The notes: generated by a model from the letters alone, not told the origin. A DNA stretch of 64,000 bases from Atopobiaceae bacterium (GCA_022655215.1 JALCUE010000001.1:868001-932000), one strand, 5' to 3'. Positions 26,486 to 35,155 are shown, counted from the first letter of the stretch. Numbers and translations: made by a program.

Positions 26486-28866
26486 CACGCCTCACCCCCT
26501 TCCAGGCCCAACTCGCGTGCCGAGAGCTGCGACTCCGCTATCTCGAGGTAGGTGGGGCACTCGCGCAGGAGGTCGTGATGCGTGCCGCGGCCCACCACAC
26601 GCCCCTCGTCCAGCACGATGATCTCGTCGGCATGCATGATGGTGGCGATGCGCTGGCCCACCATGATCACGGAGGAGTCACCTGCGCGCTTGGACAGGGC
26701 CTCGCGCAGATGGGCGTCGGTCGCGTAGTCGAGCGCCGAGAACGAGTCGTCGAACACGAGGACCTCCGGCTTGCAGGCGAGCGCCCGGGCTATGGAGAGA
26801 CGCTGGCGCTGGCCACCCGAGACGTTCGCGCCGCGCTGGGCGATGGGGCTGTCGAAGCCCTCCTCGCGATCGTTGACGAATTCGGTGGCCTGGGCGATGT
26901 CAGCCGCCTCACGCATGGTCTTCTCGTCTATGTCGTCGGCGCCGAAGCGGATGTTGGAGCCTATCGTCCCCGAGAAGAGCATGCCCTGCTGCGGCACGTA
27001 GCCTATGCGGCCGCGCAGGTCGGAGAGGGTCATGTCGCGCACGTCCACGCCGTCGATCGAGACGCTGCCCTGGGTGGCGTCGTAGAGCCGGGGGATGAGC
27101 TGCACCAGCGTCGACTTGCCCGAGCCGGTGGAGCCGATGATCGCGAGCGTCTGGCCGGTGCCCACGGTGAAGGAGACGTCGGTGACCACGTCGGCGTCGG
27201 CATCCGGATAGCGGAAGCCCACGTGGTCGAACCTGACCTCGCCCCTGGGTGCGTCGGGCGCAGGCGAGACGGGCTCGTCGGGGTCGGTGATGGAGAGGGG
27301 CTGGGTGAGGACCTCGTCCACGCGGCCCGCGGCGACGCTCGCGCGCGGCAGCATGACGGCCACCATGGCGAGGATCATGAAGCTCATCACGATCTGCATG
27401 GTGTAGGTGATGAACGCCATCATGTCGCCCACCTGCATGATGCCGTCGTCCACGCCGTGGGCGCCGAACCACACGATGAGCACGGTGACCACGTTCATGA
27501 TCATCATCATGATGGGCATGGCGAGCGCCATGGCACGGTTGGTGAACAGCTGCGTGCCCATGAGGTCGGAGCTGGCATCGTCGAAGCGGTCGAGCTCGTA
27601 GCCCTGCCTGCCGAACGATCGGATGGGCATGAGGCCGTCGAGCATCTCGCGGGCGACGAGGTTCACGCGGTCCACCAGGCGCTGCATGGCCTTGAACTTG
27701 GGCATGGTGAAGCCGAGCAGGAGGCCCATGGCCGCGCACACCACTATGAGGGCGAGCCCGATGGTCCACTCCAGGCCGGTCTTGGTGGCCATGACCTTGC
27801 CGACGGCCACGATGCCCATGACCGGGGCGAGCAGCACCATGCGCATGATCATGACGATGACGGTCTGGATCTGCTGGACGTCGTTGGTGGAGCGGGTGAT
27901 GAGGCTCGCCTGGCTGAACCTGCCCACCTCGGCAGGCGAGAAGGCCATGACCTTCTCGACCACCGCATGGCGTACCTCACGGCCCACGGAGGCACCCGTG
28001 CGGGAGGCGACAAGGCCCACGCCCACGGCCGCGACCAGCGTGATGATGCAGTAGGCGAACATGATGCCCGCCGTGCTGGTGAGGTAGTCGTTCTGCACCT
28101 TGTCGAGGTCGATCCCCTGGGCGGAGTACTCCTCCTTCACATATGAGATGGCCCTCTGCTGCACGATCGAGCCGCCCATGGAGCCCATGGAGTCGCTCAT
28201 CGAGCTCGCAGCATCGACCAGCTGGTCGCGCGTGATGAGACCTGCGTCGAAGGCGTCGCGGACGAAGTCCATGCCCATCTTGCCGTCGTTGTCGGCGAGG
28301 TCCTGCTGGAGGGTCGCGAGCGTCTGCTGTCCCTCGGGCGTGCTCGCGAGACGCGTGACGGCCGCAGGGTCGCCGAAGGAGGACGAGGCGGTCGTGGAGG
28401 AGGAGGCGTCTGCGGAGGCGTTCCCGTCGGAGGTCGTACCAGAGTCGGAGCTGGCGGAGGCGGAGTCGGCGGAGGACGTGCCGGTGAGCATGGAGGTGTC
28501 GACGCCCTGCTCGAGCGAGAGCGCGATCGTCTCGGACAGGCTCATGGCGTCGGAGACGTCGGAGCCCTTCTCGGCCTGGTACTTGGTCCCCGTGAACGAG
28601 CGGACGCCCCTCTCGTCAGGCTCGCCGTAGACGCCCTCGATGGTGGAGACGGTGCCCTCGTCCATGAACATCTCGAGGTCGGAGAGCTGCTGGGCACGAA
28701 TGGTGGTGGGCACGGCCGAGGCGATGCCGCCCTGCTGGATGCCCACGTCCACGATGTCGCTCATGTAGCCGGGCAGTGACAGGTCGCAGTTCGCCTGGAT
28801 GACGAGGAGGACGAGGCAGACGATGATGGCCAGCACGTGGCCCTTGAGGAACTTGATGATCTTCAT
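26485..28866 (-). CDS. ABC exporter half-transporter with large extracytoplasmic insertion and degenerate ATPase site
   Basis: 793 residues. After the first membrane helix (VLAIIVCLVLLVIQ) and LPGYMSDIVDVGIQQGG there is an insertion of nearly 200 residues before the second helix, including a Ser/Ala/Thr/Gly low-complexity stretch near residues 130-165. The ATPase has Walker A GSTGSGKSTL, signature VSGGQRQ and Walker B VLVFDDSFSALD. The residue after the Walker B Asp is Asp rather than Glu, as in the degenerate site of heterodimeric exporters such as TM287/288. Its start overlaps the MarR gene by 4 nt. Partner of the downstream subunit. Confidence 0.9.
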   Translation of the reverse strand: MKIIKFLKGHVLAIIVCLVLLVIQANCDLSLPGYMSDIVDVGIQQGGIASAVPTTIRAQQLSDLEMFMDEGTVSTIEGVYGEPDERGVRSFTGTKYQAEKGSDVSDAMSLSETIALSLEQGVDTSMLTGTSSADSASASSDSGTTSDGNASADASSSTTASSSFGDPAAVTRLASTPEGQQTLATLQQDLADNDGKMGMDFVRDAFDAGLITRDQLVDAASSMSDSMGSMGGSIVQQRAISYVKEEYSAQGIDLDKVQNDYLTSTAGIMFAYCIITLVAAVGVGLVASRTGASVGREVRHAVVEKVMAFSPAEVGRFSQASLITRSTNDVQQIQTVIVMIMRMVLLAPVMGIVAVGKVMATKTGLEWTIGLALIVVCAAMGLLLGFTMPKFKAMQRLVDRVNLVAREMLDGLMPIRSFGRQGYELDRFDDASSDLMGTQLFTNRAMALAMPIMMMIMNVVTVLIVWFGAHGVDDGIMQVGDMMAFITYTMQIVMSFMILAMVAVMLPRASVAAGRVDEVLTQPLSITDPDEPVSPAPDAPRGEVRFDHVGFRYPDADADVVTDVSFTVGTGQTLAIIGSTGSGKSTLVQLIPRLYDATQGSVSIDGVDVRDMTLSDLRGRIGYVPQQGMLFSGTIGSNIRFGADDIDEKTMREAADIAQATEFVNDREEGFDSPIAQRGANVSGGQRQRLSIARALACKPEVLVFDDSFSALDYATDAHLREALSKRAGDSSVIMVGQRIATIMHADEIIVLDEGRVVGRGTHHDLLRECPTYLEIAESQLSARELGLEGGEA

Positions 28867-29495
28867 CGGACGTCGCCCCCGTCTTCCGCAGGACGGTCCG
28901 CGCGGCGGTCGCCGGGACCGGCGCCGTGGCAGGGGCCGGAATCGACGTCACGGCCGACGAGACCGCGGCCCTCGGCCTTCCTGCGGACGAGGATGGCGCG
29001 GGCATCGCGGACGACGCGGACAAGATCACGCGAGTCCTGCTCGCCCAGCTCGGTCAGGAAGCTCGTGGTGAGCGCCATCGTCTCGCGATAGCCCTTCTCC
29101 ACGAGGTCACGGCCCTCGTCGGTGATGCTCACCTCGACGACGCGGCGGTCGGTCTCGGAGTGCTTGCGCGAGATGGCCCCGCGAGACTCCAGGGAGTTGA
29201 GGACGTTGGTCACGCGGGCGCTGGTGACGTTGGAACGCTCGGCGAGCTCGCTCGGGGTCACCGGATGGTCCTGGCTCGCGAGGAAATGGAGCATCGGTCC
29301 CTCTCCACGACCCATGCCTCTCATCCGTGGCGTCATGAGGCTCTGTATGCCTCGTCCTGCCTCGAGCAACGCTGCCGCATAGTCCTCGAACGCCTCCGCA
29401 TCCCCGGCATCCTCGCTGGTGTGCGCGTCGACGCATGAACTGGTACCTGCGTCCTGGTCCTCTCGCACGTCTCGTTCGTCTCGCGTGTCTCCCAC
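28863..29495 (-). CDS. MarR-family transcriptional regulator
   Basis: 210 residues from a GTG with GGAGGGG upstream. The winged helix (about residues 75-140) reads GPMLHFLASQDHPVTPSELAERSNVTSARVTNVLNSLESRG and DRRVVEVSITDEG, matching MarR. N-terminal 40 residues are acidic and non-conserved. The C-terminal 30 residues are Arg/Gly/Asp-rich and may not be ordered. ATGA overlap with the first ABC gene indicates one operon, presumably self-regulated through the palindrome at 29521-29542. Confidence 0.88.
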   Translation of the reverse strand: MGDTRDERDVREDQDAGTSSCVDAHTSEDAGDAEAFEDYAAALLEAGRGIQSLMTPRMRGMGRGEGPMLHFLASQDHPVTPSELAERSNVTSARVTNVLNSLESRGAISRKHSETDRRVVEVSITDEGRDLVEKGYRETMALTTSFLTELGEQDSRDLVRVVRDARAILVRRKAEGRGLVGRDVDSGPCHGAGPGDRRADRPAEDGGDVR

Positions 29496-29520
29496 GGCCC
29501 CTCCGCCTCGCCTCTCGACG

Positions 29521-29542
29521 CATTAATCTAACGCCGTTAATG
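29521..29542. promoter_or_regulatory. Palindromic operator upstream of the MarR-ABC operon
   Basis: CATTAA and TTAATG are spaced by 10 nt, and within the spacer TAACG-C-CGTTA forms a second palindrome. The site begins 26 nt upstream of the GTG of the MarR gene, where such regulators usually bind. Confidence 0.6.
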
Positions 29543-29655
29543 ATTATCGTCGTGAAATACTATCATGAGGAAGCGAGATCGCAAGGCCTCTCCCCGACGG
29601 GAAGGGTCCGTGGGAGAATTCCATCCCACATGCACAACATGGTGTGGTCCCACGC

Positions 29656-29683
29656 TTGCAGGCCTTGCGGAGTGTGCTATATT
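29656..29683 (+). promoter_or_regulatory. Promoter of rpmB
   Basis: TTGCAG, 16-bp spacer, TATATT, about 68 nt before the rpmB start. Good match to a housekeeping sigma factor promoter. Confidence 0.6.
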
Positions 29684-29750
29684 TGACCAGCTTTGTGACT
29701 ATGCGTCATGTGCGAGCGCCGCTGGCGCCGCCGTCTTGGAGGTTTGAACC

Positions 29751-29939
29751 ATGTCGAAGGTTTGTGAGATCTGCGGGAAGCACGCCGTTGCCGGTCGTTC
29801 GATCAGCCACTCGCACCGCACCGTGGGCCGTAAGTTCCTGCCCAACATCCAGCGCGTGAGCGTCGTGAAGAACGGCCATAAGCAGAAGATGAACGTCTGC
29901 ACCACGTGCCTCAAGTCCGGCAAGGTCGCCCGCTCCTAG
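29751..29939 (+). CDS. rpmB: 50S ribosomal protein L28
   Basis: 62 residues with the L28 core (GKHAVAGRSISHSHRTVGRKF, PNIQRVSV). Cys5/Cys8 (CEIC) and a C-terminal CTTC pair make this the zinc-binding, C-plus form. A single-gene transcript: promoter at 29656 and a strong terminator just downstream. GGAGG lies about 8 nt before ATG. Confidence 0.97.
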   Translation: MSKVCEICGKHAVAGRSISHSHRTVGRKFLPNIQRVSVVKNGHKQKMNVCTTCLKSGKVARS

Positions 29940-29964
29940 TTCGAGCGGCTCATAGCGAGATCAA

Positions 29965-29992
29965 GGAGGGGTCGTCTTCGGGCGGCCCCTCC
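29965..29992 (+). terminator. rpmB terminator
   Basis: 12-bp stem (GGAGGGGTCGTC with GGCGGCCCCTCC, two G-T pairs) and a stable TTCG tetraloop, followed by TCTTGTGT. Lies between convergent rpmB and thiN. Confidence 0.85.
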
Positions 29993-30031
29993 TCTTGTGT
30001 CAGGTGATGGTGAGGGCGAAGCGAAGGCCGA

Positions 30032-30703
30032 CTATGCCAGCAGGTAGCCGATCGCCATGCCCTCGTGGACCACGAGCCTGGCCGAGGTCGAGGTGACGAC
30101 GTTGGAGACGCCCAGCGGGTCCAGACAACCCATCGTCCGATGATCGAGCTCCCAGGCCATGCCCACCTCGCTCACGACGCTGTCCTGGGCGAGCGGCACC
30201 ATCGAGAAGGTCTTTCCCTTCGCATCGGCGGGAAGCGACCAGACATGGTTGCCCATGGGTGACAGGATGCGTGCCTCGAAACCGTCCTCGATCAGGCGCG
30301 GTGAGTCGACGGTATGGTGCGCGAGGGAGCACACGACGCCGAGGGCGTGGTCGGGGCGTCCCCCACTCGCGCAGGTGACGACCGTCTCCACGTAGGAGCC
30401 ACGCGCCAGGGCGAGCTCATGAGCGAGGTCGAGGGCGAGCGTGAGGTCGGTGTCGTCCTTGGCGCTGGGATGGAAGCGCTCGTCGTCGACGTGCGTCCGG
30501 ACCCATTCGAGTCCCCCCTCGCTGATGGAATCGGCATCCCCGCAGAACACGTCGGGGACAACTGCGGCGGCGCGACAGGCGTCAGCCCCGTGATCACAGG
30601 CGACGACGATGTCGCTGACGCGTGCGAGCCCCGCCAGCAGGTCAGGGGAGCACGGCTCCGGGGAGCCGGCCACGACGAGGACGCGTACCTGTTCGTCGGT
30701 CAT
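30032..30703 (-). CDS. thiN: Thiamine diphosphokinase
   Basis: 223 residues. Transfers pyrophosphate from ATP to thiamine to make TPP. Motifs: GDADS (near residue 55), the acidic DDTDLTLAL (near 83), and GGRPDHALG (near 113), all signature TPK elements; the C-terminal beta domain ends with TSTSARLVVHEGMAIGYLL. Its start overlaps the HAD gene by 4 nt, so both are translated together. In Bacillus thiN adjoins rpmB-yloU-yloV; here thiN and rpmB are neighbours but convergent. No TPP riboswitch seen. Confidence 0.93.
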   Translation of the reverse strand: MTDEQVRVLVVAGSPEPCSPDLLAGLARVSDIVVACDHGADACRAAAVVPDVFCGDADSISEGGLEWVRTHVDDERFHPSAKDDTDLTLALDLAHELALARGSYVETVVTCASGGRPDHALGVVCSLAHHTVDSPRLIEDGFEARILSPMGNHVWSLPADAKGKTFSMVPLAQDSVVSEVGMAWELDHRTMGCLDPLGVSNVVTSTSARLVVHEGMAIGYLLA

Positions 30704-31377
30704 TCCCCCGCCTCCTCGGGAAGGTCCGATATAGCAGCGAGCGAGACGGCATCCCAGTCATGGCTCAGGATCTCGCAGCGTTCGCCGAGCCAGGCGGCAT
30801 CGCGCCCGTCATGGTCGTTCAATATGCAGACGACGGGATAGCCCGCCGCATGACTCGTGCCGACACCGAAGGGCGCGTCCTCGAAGACCCACGTGGTATG
30901 GCGCGGAGTCCCCAGGTACCTCTGAGCCTCCTCGTAGACGTCGGGGTAGTCCTTGCCCCGGCCCACGTCGCTGGTGCAGATGACGCGGTCGAAGTAGTGG
31001 TCGAGGCCTTGGGCGCGGAGAGCGACCCAGACACTGCGCTCCGGGGTGGAGGTGGCCACGACGCGGGGAATCGACGCCCCCTCGAGCGAGTCGAGGAACT
31101 CGCGCACGCCGGGGAAGGCATGCACGTCATGGGCGTAATGGCCCTCGACGAGGGAGAGGAGCTCGTCGAGGAGCTCATCCGCATCCGCACCGAGGTCGTA
31201 GTGCTCGGCGAGCAACGCGCACTCGTCCTCGAGGTTCAACGACTCCGTCTCTCGGATGAACTCGTGGTCGGGAGCCAGTCCGTGGGCCTCCATGAGCTCA
31301 GCCACCACCCCGAACCACATGGGCATGGAGTCGACGAGAGTGCCGTCGCAGTCGAAGATGGCGCCGTCTATGGACAT
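30700..31377 (-). CDS. HAD-superfamily phosphatase (beta-phosphoglucomutase-like subgroup)
   Basis: 225 residues. Motif I FDCDGTLVDS (Asp nucleophile near residue 8), motif II ATSTPERS, motif III Lys in GRGKDYPDVYEEA, and motif IV FEDAPFG. An alpha-helical cap lies between motifs I and II. It may dephosphorylate a metabolite; coupling to thiN suggests thiamine phosphate but this is only inference. ATG 31377 is preceded by GAGAGGGGAGA. Confidence 0.88.
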   Translation of the reverse strand: MSIDGAIFDCDGTLVDSMPMWFGVVAELMEAHGLAPDHEFIRETESLNLEDECALLAEHYDLGADADELLDELLSLVEGHYAHDVHAFPGVREFLDSLEGASIPRVVATSTPERSVWVALRAQGLDHYFDRVICTSDVGRGKDYPDVYEEAQRYLGTPRHTTWVFEDAPFGVGTSHAAGYPVVCILNDHDGRDAAWLGERCEILSHDWDAVSLAAISDLPEEAGE

Positions 31378-31536
31378 GGGTCTCCCCTCTCGCAGGTGTA
31401 TGTGGGACATGGTAGGTGACTTGCTCGATCAATGTGGCGTATCCGCTCCCGCCCGTTTCGGGTACAGTAGGGACGTGGCCTTCGATGAGGCCGCGATTCA
31501 TGTGGGCTTGGAAGGCGTTGGAGGTACGTTTCCCCT

Positions 31537-31770
31537 ATGGCACGTTATGACTATCGATGCACCGTCTGCGGCAACACGTTCGAGGTCGATCACCCCATGT
31601 CCGAGCATCCCAGGGTGACCTGCCCCTCATGCGGCGCCTCGGCCGAGCGCGTCTTCGCGGCATCCGCCATCGCGTTCAAGGGGTCCGGGTTCTACAACAC
31701 GGACCAGCGCGACAAGGGTGCGCACTCCTGCTCGGGATCCTGCACGCACGACTGTGCGAGCTGCAGCTAG
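31537..31770 (+). CDS. FmdB-family zinc ribbon protein
   Basis: 77 residues. The N-terminal zinc ribbon has the CTVCGNTFEV and CPSCGAS pairs with the usual start MARYDYRC. A Cys-rich tail (CSGSCTHDCASC) could bind a second metal. Regulator or metal-binding role is not established for the family. Followed by a strong terminator. Confidence 0.88.
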   Translation: MARYDYRCTVCGNTFEVDHPMSEHPRVTCPSCGASAERVFAASAIAFKGSGFYNTDQRDKGAHSCSGSCTHDCASCS

Positions 31771-31802
31771 GCCGAACGCACACGGCATGGAGAGATAGAC
31801 GA

Positions 31803-31835
31803 GGGACGGCCCCGCCAAATTGGCGGGGCCGTCCC
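31803..31835. terminator. Terminator between fmdB-like gene and amino-acid ABC operon
   Basis: 14-bp perfect stem (GGGACGGCCCCGCC with its complement) and a 5-nt AAATT loop, then CTTCCTT. Serves the + gene and probably the convergent ABC operon. Confidence 0.85.
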
Positions 31836-31875
31836 CTTCCTTGCGCGGACATCCCGTGACGGGAACACACGGGTG

Positions 31876-32793
31876 CTACAGCTGGCCTCCCTCGACCACG
31901 ATCTGGTCGGGATCGACCTCGTCGCCATATACCGGCTCGAGCGTCTTGGCGTAGTCCTGGTGGAAGAAGTCCTCGTCACCCAGCTTCACGATCTCGTCGT
32001 TGACGTAGTCGAGCACGGTCGTGTTGCCCTTGTGCACGGCAGGGGCGATCGTGTCGGTGTCACCCAACGAGTCGACGCCGACGGTGTAGCCGGGGTTCGA
32101 CTTGGCCCATGCGAGCACCTCGGTGTTGTCGGTCGAGAAGGCATCCCCGCGCCCGTCCATGAGGGCGTTGTAGGAATCGGCGTACTGGTCGTACTTCTGG
32201 AGGTTGATGTCAGGGTAGTTCGCCTCGAAGTAGGTCTCGGCCGTGGTCCCCTTGGTGACGATGAGCGTCTTGCCGGAGAGCTGGCTCACGTCGGTTATGG
32301 GCGAGGAGTCAGGGCTCACGATGCCGAGCGAGACCTTCATGTAGGGCTTCGCGAAGTCGACCTTCTCGGCGCGCTCATCGGTGACGGTGAAGTTGGCCAG
32401 GATGATGTCGACCTTGTTGGACTCAAGGTAGGGAACGCGGTTGGCGGCGTCCGTCGCGACGAAGTTGACCGAGACTCCGAGGTCGGAGGCGAGCCTGTTG
32501 GCGAACTCGACGTCATAGCCCTGGTAGGTGCCCGAGTCGTCGACGTAGCCGAAGGGGGCCTTGTCGGTGAACACGCCGATGTTGATGGTCCCTGACTCCT
32601 TTATCTGGTCGAGGGTCCTCGCCGACGAGGTCTGGGCCTCCTCGGTCGTGGCCGACGAATCGTCGACGGCCGACTTCACGGCATCGGACGAGGAGGAGCA
32701 TCCGGAGACCGCCACGGCGAGGGCGAGGGCGGCGAACGCCGCAAGGGCGAGGACGAGGGTCGTGCGGACGGGTCTTCTGTGTGCTGTCGACAT
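31876..32793 (-). CDS. Amino-acid ABC transporter substrate-binding lipoprotein (family 3)
   Basis: 305 residues. Lipoprotein signal peptide (LVLALAAFAALALAVAVSGC, lipid-modified Cys near residue 32), then a Ser/Thr linker and a periplasmic-binding-type fold with IKESGTINIGVFTDKAPFGYVDDSGTYQGYDVEFANRLA, the family-3 signature. KVDIILANFTVTDERAEKVDFAKPYM follows. ATG 32793 has AAGGAG upstream. Last gene of the operon; the upstream Cys/Met-rich leader suggests a sulfur amino acid ligand, though sequence alone does not define it. Confidence 0.92.
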   Translation of the reverse strand: MSTAHRRPVRTTLVLALAAFAALALAVAVSGCSSSSDAVKSAVDDSSATTEEAQTSSARTLDQIKESGTINIGVFTDKAPFGYVDDSGTYQGYDVEFANRLASDLGVSVNFVATDAANRVPYLESNKVDIILANFTVTDERAEKVDFAKPYMKVSLGIVSPDSSPITDVSQLSGKTLIVTKGTTAETYFEANYPDINLQKYDQYADSYNALMDGRGDAFSTDNTEVLAWAKSNPGYTVGVDSLGDTDTIAPAVHKGNTTVLDYVNDEIVKLGDEDFFHQDYAKTLEPVYGDEVDPDQIVVEGGQL

Positions 32794-32797
32794 GTGT

Positions 32798-33583
32798 CTA
32801 CTCCTTGGTGAGGGATCCGGACGCACGTCCGGACCTCCTCCTGTAGTCGAATGTGGAAAGGAACGCGCGGGCCCGTGGGGTGGCGGGGTCGCGGAAGAAC
32901 GCAGGGGGATCGTCGGAGGTCTCGGCGATGTGCCCCTGGTCGAGCATGACGACGCGATCGGCAACTGCCTCGGCGAAGCGCATCTCGTGGGTGACGATCA
33001 TCATCGTGAGGCCGCCGTCGGCCAGGTCGATGACGACATCGAGGACCTCGCGCACCATCTCGGGGTCAAGCGCCGCGGTCACCTCATCGAGGAGAAGGAC
33101 CTCGGGTCTCATGGCGAGGGCGCGACAGATCGCCACGCGCTGGCGCTGGCCGCCGGACAAGGTCGACGGATAGCTGTCACGCTTGTCCCACAGGCCCACG
33201 CGATCGAGCAGGGAATGGGCCTGCTCCTCTGCGTCCGACCTGCTGCGATGTTGCACGACCATCGGTGACAGCGTGACGTTTCCCAGGACGGTCCTGTTGG
33301 GGAACAGGTCATAGCTCTGGAACACCATGCCGACCCGCTGGCGCAGGGAGGCATCTCGGGCCGTTGCCGAGATGAGATTGCCATCCACCAGCACCTCGCC
33401 CGAATCCAGGGGCTCGAGCCCGACGGCACACCTCAGCAGCGTCGACTTGCCGCAGCCAGAGGGGCCGAGCACGACCAGCACCTCACCCGAGGCGACCGAC
33501 AGGTCGATGCCGTCGAGCACGACCTCGTCACCGAACGACTTCCTGAGGCCACGGAGCTCCAACATGGGGGTCGCCCCACTCAT
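32798..33583 (-). CDS. Amino-acid ABC transporter ATP-binding protein
   Basis: 261 residues. Walker A GPSGCGKST (near residue 42), Q-loop VFQSYDLFPN, signature LSGGQRQRVAI, Walker B VLLLDEVTAALDPE, and switch His in VTHEMRFA. ATG 33583 sits in an ATGA overlap with the upstream permease stop and has GAGGAGGTGG before it. Powers uptake with the two permeases and the lipoprotein. Confidence 0.94.
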   Translation of the reverse strand: MSGATPMLELRGLRKSFGDEVVLDGIDLSVASGEVLVVLGPSGCGKSTLLRCAVGLEPLDSGEVLVDGNLISATARDASLRQRVGMVFQSYDLFPNRTVLGNVTLSPMVVQHRSRSDAEEQAHSLLDRVGLWDKRDSYPSTLSGGQRQRVAICRALAMRPEVLLLDEVTAALDPEMVREVLDVVIDLADGGLTMMIVTHEMRFAEAVADRVVMLDQGHIAETSDDPPAFFRDPATPRARAFLSTFDYRRRSGRASGSLTKE

Positions 33584-34251
33584 GCGGCCCACCTCCTCTC
33601 GAGTCGCCGCGAGGCGATGGACAAGGGCCAGCAGACGAGGAAATACATGACGAATATCGCGAGGTACACCCAGAGGGCACCGGTCGGATACTGGAAGCGG
33701 TTGAAGTCGATGATCTGCTGCCCCACGCGGATGAGTTCCACCACGCCGATGAGCATGCAGAGGCTCGTCGTCTTCACCATGCGGCTGACCAGGTTCATGG
33801 TCGGCGGCATGAGGCGAGCGAGCGCCTGAGGCAGGATGATGTGCACGAAGGTCTGCATACGGGAGAGTCCCAGGACGTAGGCGCTGTCGTACTGGATGGG
33901 GGGAATCGACGCGAGCGCGCCCCTCACGAGGTCGCCCAGCTCGGCAGCACCCCACAGCGAGAAGACGATGACGGAGGCCGCCTCCCCCGACAGGTCGAGG
34001 CCGAACGCGGTGGCGGAGCCAAAGAACACCACATAGAGCAACACGAGCTGCGGCATGACGCGGACGAACTCGAGGATGGCCCGCAGGACGGCTCGGACCA
34101 GGAGATGTCGCGACGACATCGCGATGCCCACCACGACACCCACCGGGATGGAGATGGCGACGGAAACGAGGCTGATGCGTATCGTGACCATGAGGCCCGA
34201 GAGCAGCCGCGAGATCGTCTCGCCCTGGAACAGGATCTCAGCCCCTCCCAT
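33580..34251 (-). CDS. Amino-acid ABC transporter permease (HisM/ArtM-type), second
   Basis: 223 residues, five to six membrane segments. The EAA-loop appears as AYVLGLSRMQTFVHIILPQALARLMPP, and VRVMPQLVLLYVVFFG is the family-typical RGTPLL-like position. ATG 34251 has AGGAGG and overlaps the upstream permease gene by 14 nt. Pairs with the other permease to form a heterodimeric channel. Confidence 0.9.
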   Translation of the reverse strand: MGGAEILFQGETISRLLSGLMVTIRISLVSVAISIPVGVVVGIAMSSRHLLVRAVLRAILEFVRVMPQLVLLYVVFFGSATAFGLDLSGEAASVIVFSLWGAAELGDLVRGALASIPPIQYDSAYVLGLSRMQTFVHIILPQALARLMPPTMNLVSRMVKTTSLCMLIGVVELIRVGQQIIDFNRFQYPTGALWVYLAIFVMYFLVCWPLSIASRRLERRWAA

Positions 34252-34891
34252 GGTCGAGCCTCCTCTCGAGGACGGTCCCAGCCACGGAGACGGGGATGAG
34301 AATGATCGCATAGGCGATGACCAGCATGAGGAGCGCCTCACTCGTGTCGTAGTACAGGCCGATGAGGTCCTTGGTGAGGTACATCAGGTCGGCGAGGGCT
34401 ATGCCGGAGACGACGCTGGACTCCTTGATGAGGAAGATCACATTGGCGACGAGGGCGGGGACGGCAGCGACGAGTGCCTGTGGGAGGACAACATGGACGA
34501 ACGACTGGCCCGGAGCCATGCCCAGGACGAGGGCCGACTCCTCCTGCACGGCTGCGACCGATTCCAGACCACCGCGCAGGGCCTCGCTCATATAGCTGCC
34601 ACCCAGGAAGGCGATGCCGATGATGGCGCATGCCTCGGCCGGAAGCGTCACCCCGACCTTTGGAAGCCCGAAGTAGAGGAAGAACAATTGGACCAGAAGG
34701 GGCGTGTTCCTCGAAAGCTCGACGTAGGCCGATGCGACCTGCCTCATGACCGGGACCTTGGCGTGGATGACGAGCGCCACGACGAGGCCCACGAGCATGG
34801 CTGCCACGATCCCCCAGAGGGAGACGAACAGCGTCACCTGGGCGGCGACGGCATAGAGCGGTGCGTACTTGGCTATGAAACCCCAGTCCAT
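34238..34891 (-). CDS. Amino-acid ABC transporter permease, first
   Basis: 217 residues with five membrane segments. Conserved VELSRNTPLLVQLFFLYFGLP and EAA-loop LGMAPGQSFVHVVLPQALVAAVPAL identify the polar amino acid permease family. First structural gene of the operon. About 100 nt upstream lie the stop of the small leaderless ORF and possible hairpins, so expression could be attenuated. Confidence 0.9.
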   Translation of the reverse strand: MDWGFIAKYAPLYAVAAQVTLFVSLWGIVAAMLVGLVVALVIHAKVPVMRQVASAYVELSRNTPLLVQLFFLYFGLPKVGVTLPAEACAIIGIAFLGGSYMSEALRGGLESVAAVQEESALVLGMAPGQSFVHVVLPQALVAAVPALVANVIFLIKESSVVSGIALADLMYLTKDLIGLYYDTSEALLMLVIAYAIILIPVSVAGTVLERRLDHGRG

Positions 34892-34994
34892 GCGGGTCCC
34901 TCCCCCTTCATGGTCTTCTCGATCCTACGTTCGTAAGTGTGAGCGGCTTTACGCCCGAGCCCTGGCACTCATCCCCCCTCGGGGACGCGCAGCC
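34892..34994 (-). promoter_or_regulatory. Leader segment between the small ORF and the ABC operon
   Basis: 103 nt between the uORF stop and the first permease. It contains short complementary runs (TCCCC with GGGGGA near 34972-34985; GGCT with AGCC near 34950-34963) but no clean terminator with a T run. It would be the place for an attenuator controlled by uORF translation. Assignment is tentative. Confidence 0.35.
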
Positions 34995-35120
34995 TTAAGT
35001 GAGCCCGGGCATCGCACAGCACATGGCCATGGAAGGGCACGACGAGACAGCGACGGGCACCATGGAGGACGCTTTGATCGCGCCCTGGTAGCTCGTGGAT
35101 ATGTCTGCCGTCGTCTTCAT
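34995..35120 (-). CDS. Leaderless Cys/Met-rich upstream ORF (candidate attenuator peptide)
   Basis: 41 codons. The ATG at 35120 lies 7 nt after the -10 TAGGAT, so the transcript would start at or within about two bases of the start codon, making it leaderless; no Shine-Dalgarno is needed. The C-terminal third reads SSCPSMAMCCAMPGLT, with three Cys (two adjacent) and four Met among its last 22 residues. In mycobacteria, leaderless uORFs with Cys tracts attenuate sulfur-metabolism genes. Here the downstream operon is an amino-acid ABC transporter. No homologue is recognised; coding of this peptide is inferred from the promoter position and codon pattern. Confidence 0.5.
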   Translation of the reverse strand: MKTTADISTSYQGAIKASSMVPVAVSSCPSMAMCCAMPGLT

Positions 35121-35127
35121 GCGCTTA

Positions 35128-35155
35128 ATCCTAGCAAGTTGGTATGTTTTGTCAA
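35128..35155 (-). promoter_or_regulatory. Promoter of the uORF and amino-acid ABC operon
   Basis: Perfect -35 TTGACA at 35150-35155, 16-bp spacer, -10 TAGGAT at 35128-35133. The best promoter match noticed in the window. Confidence 0.7.
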
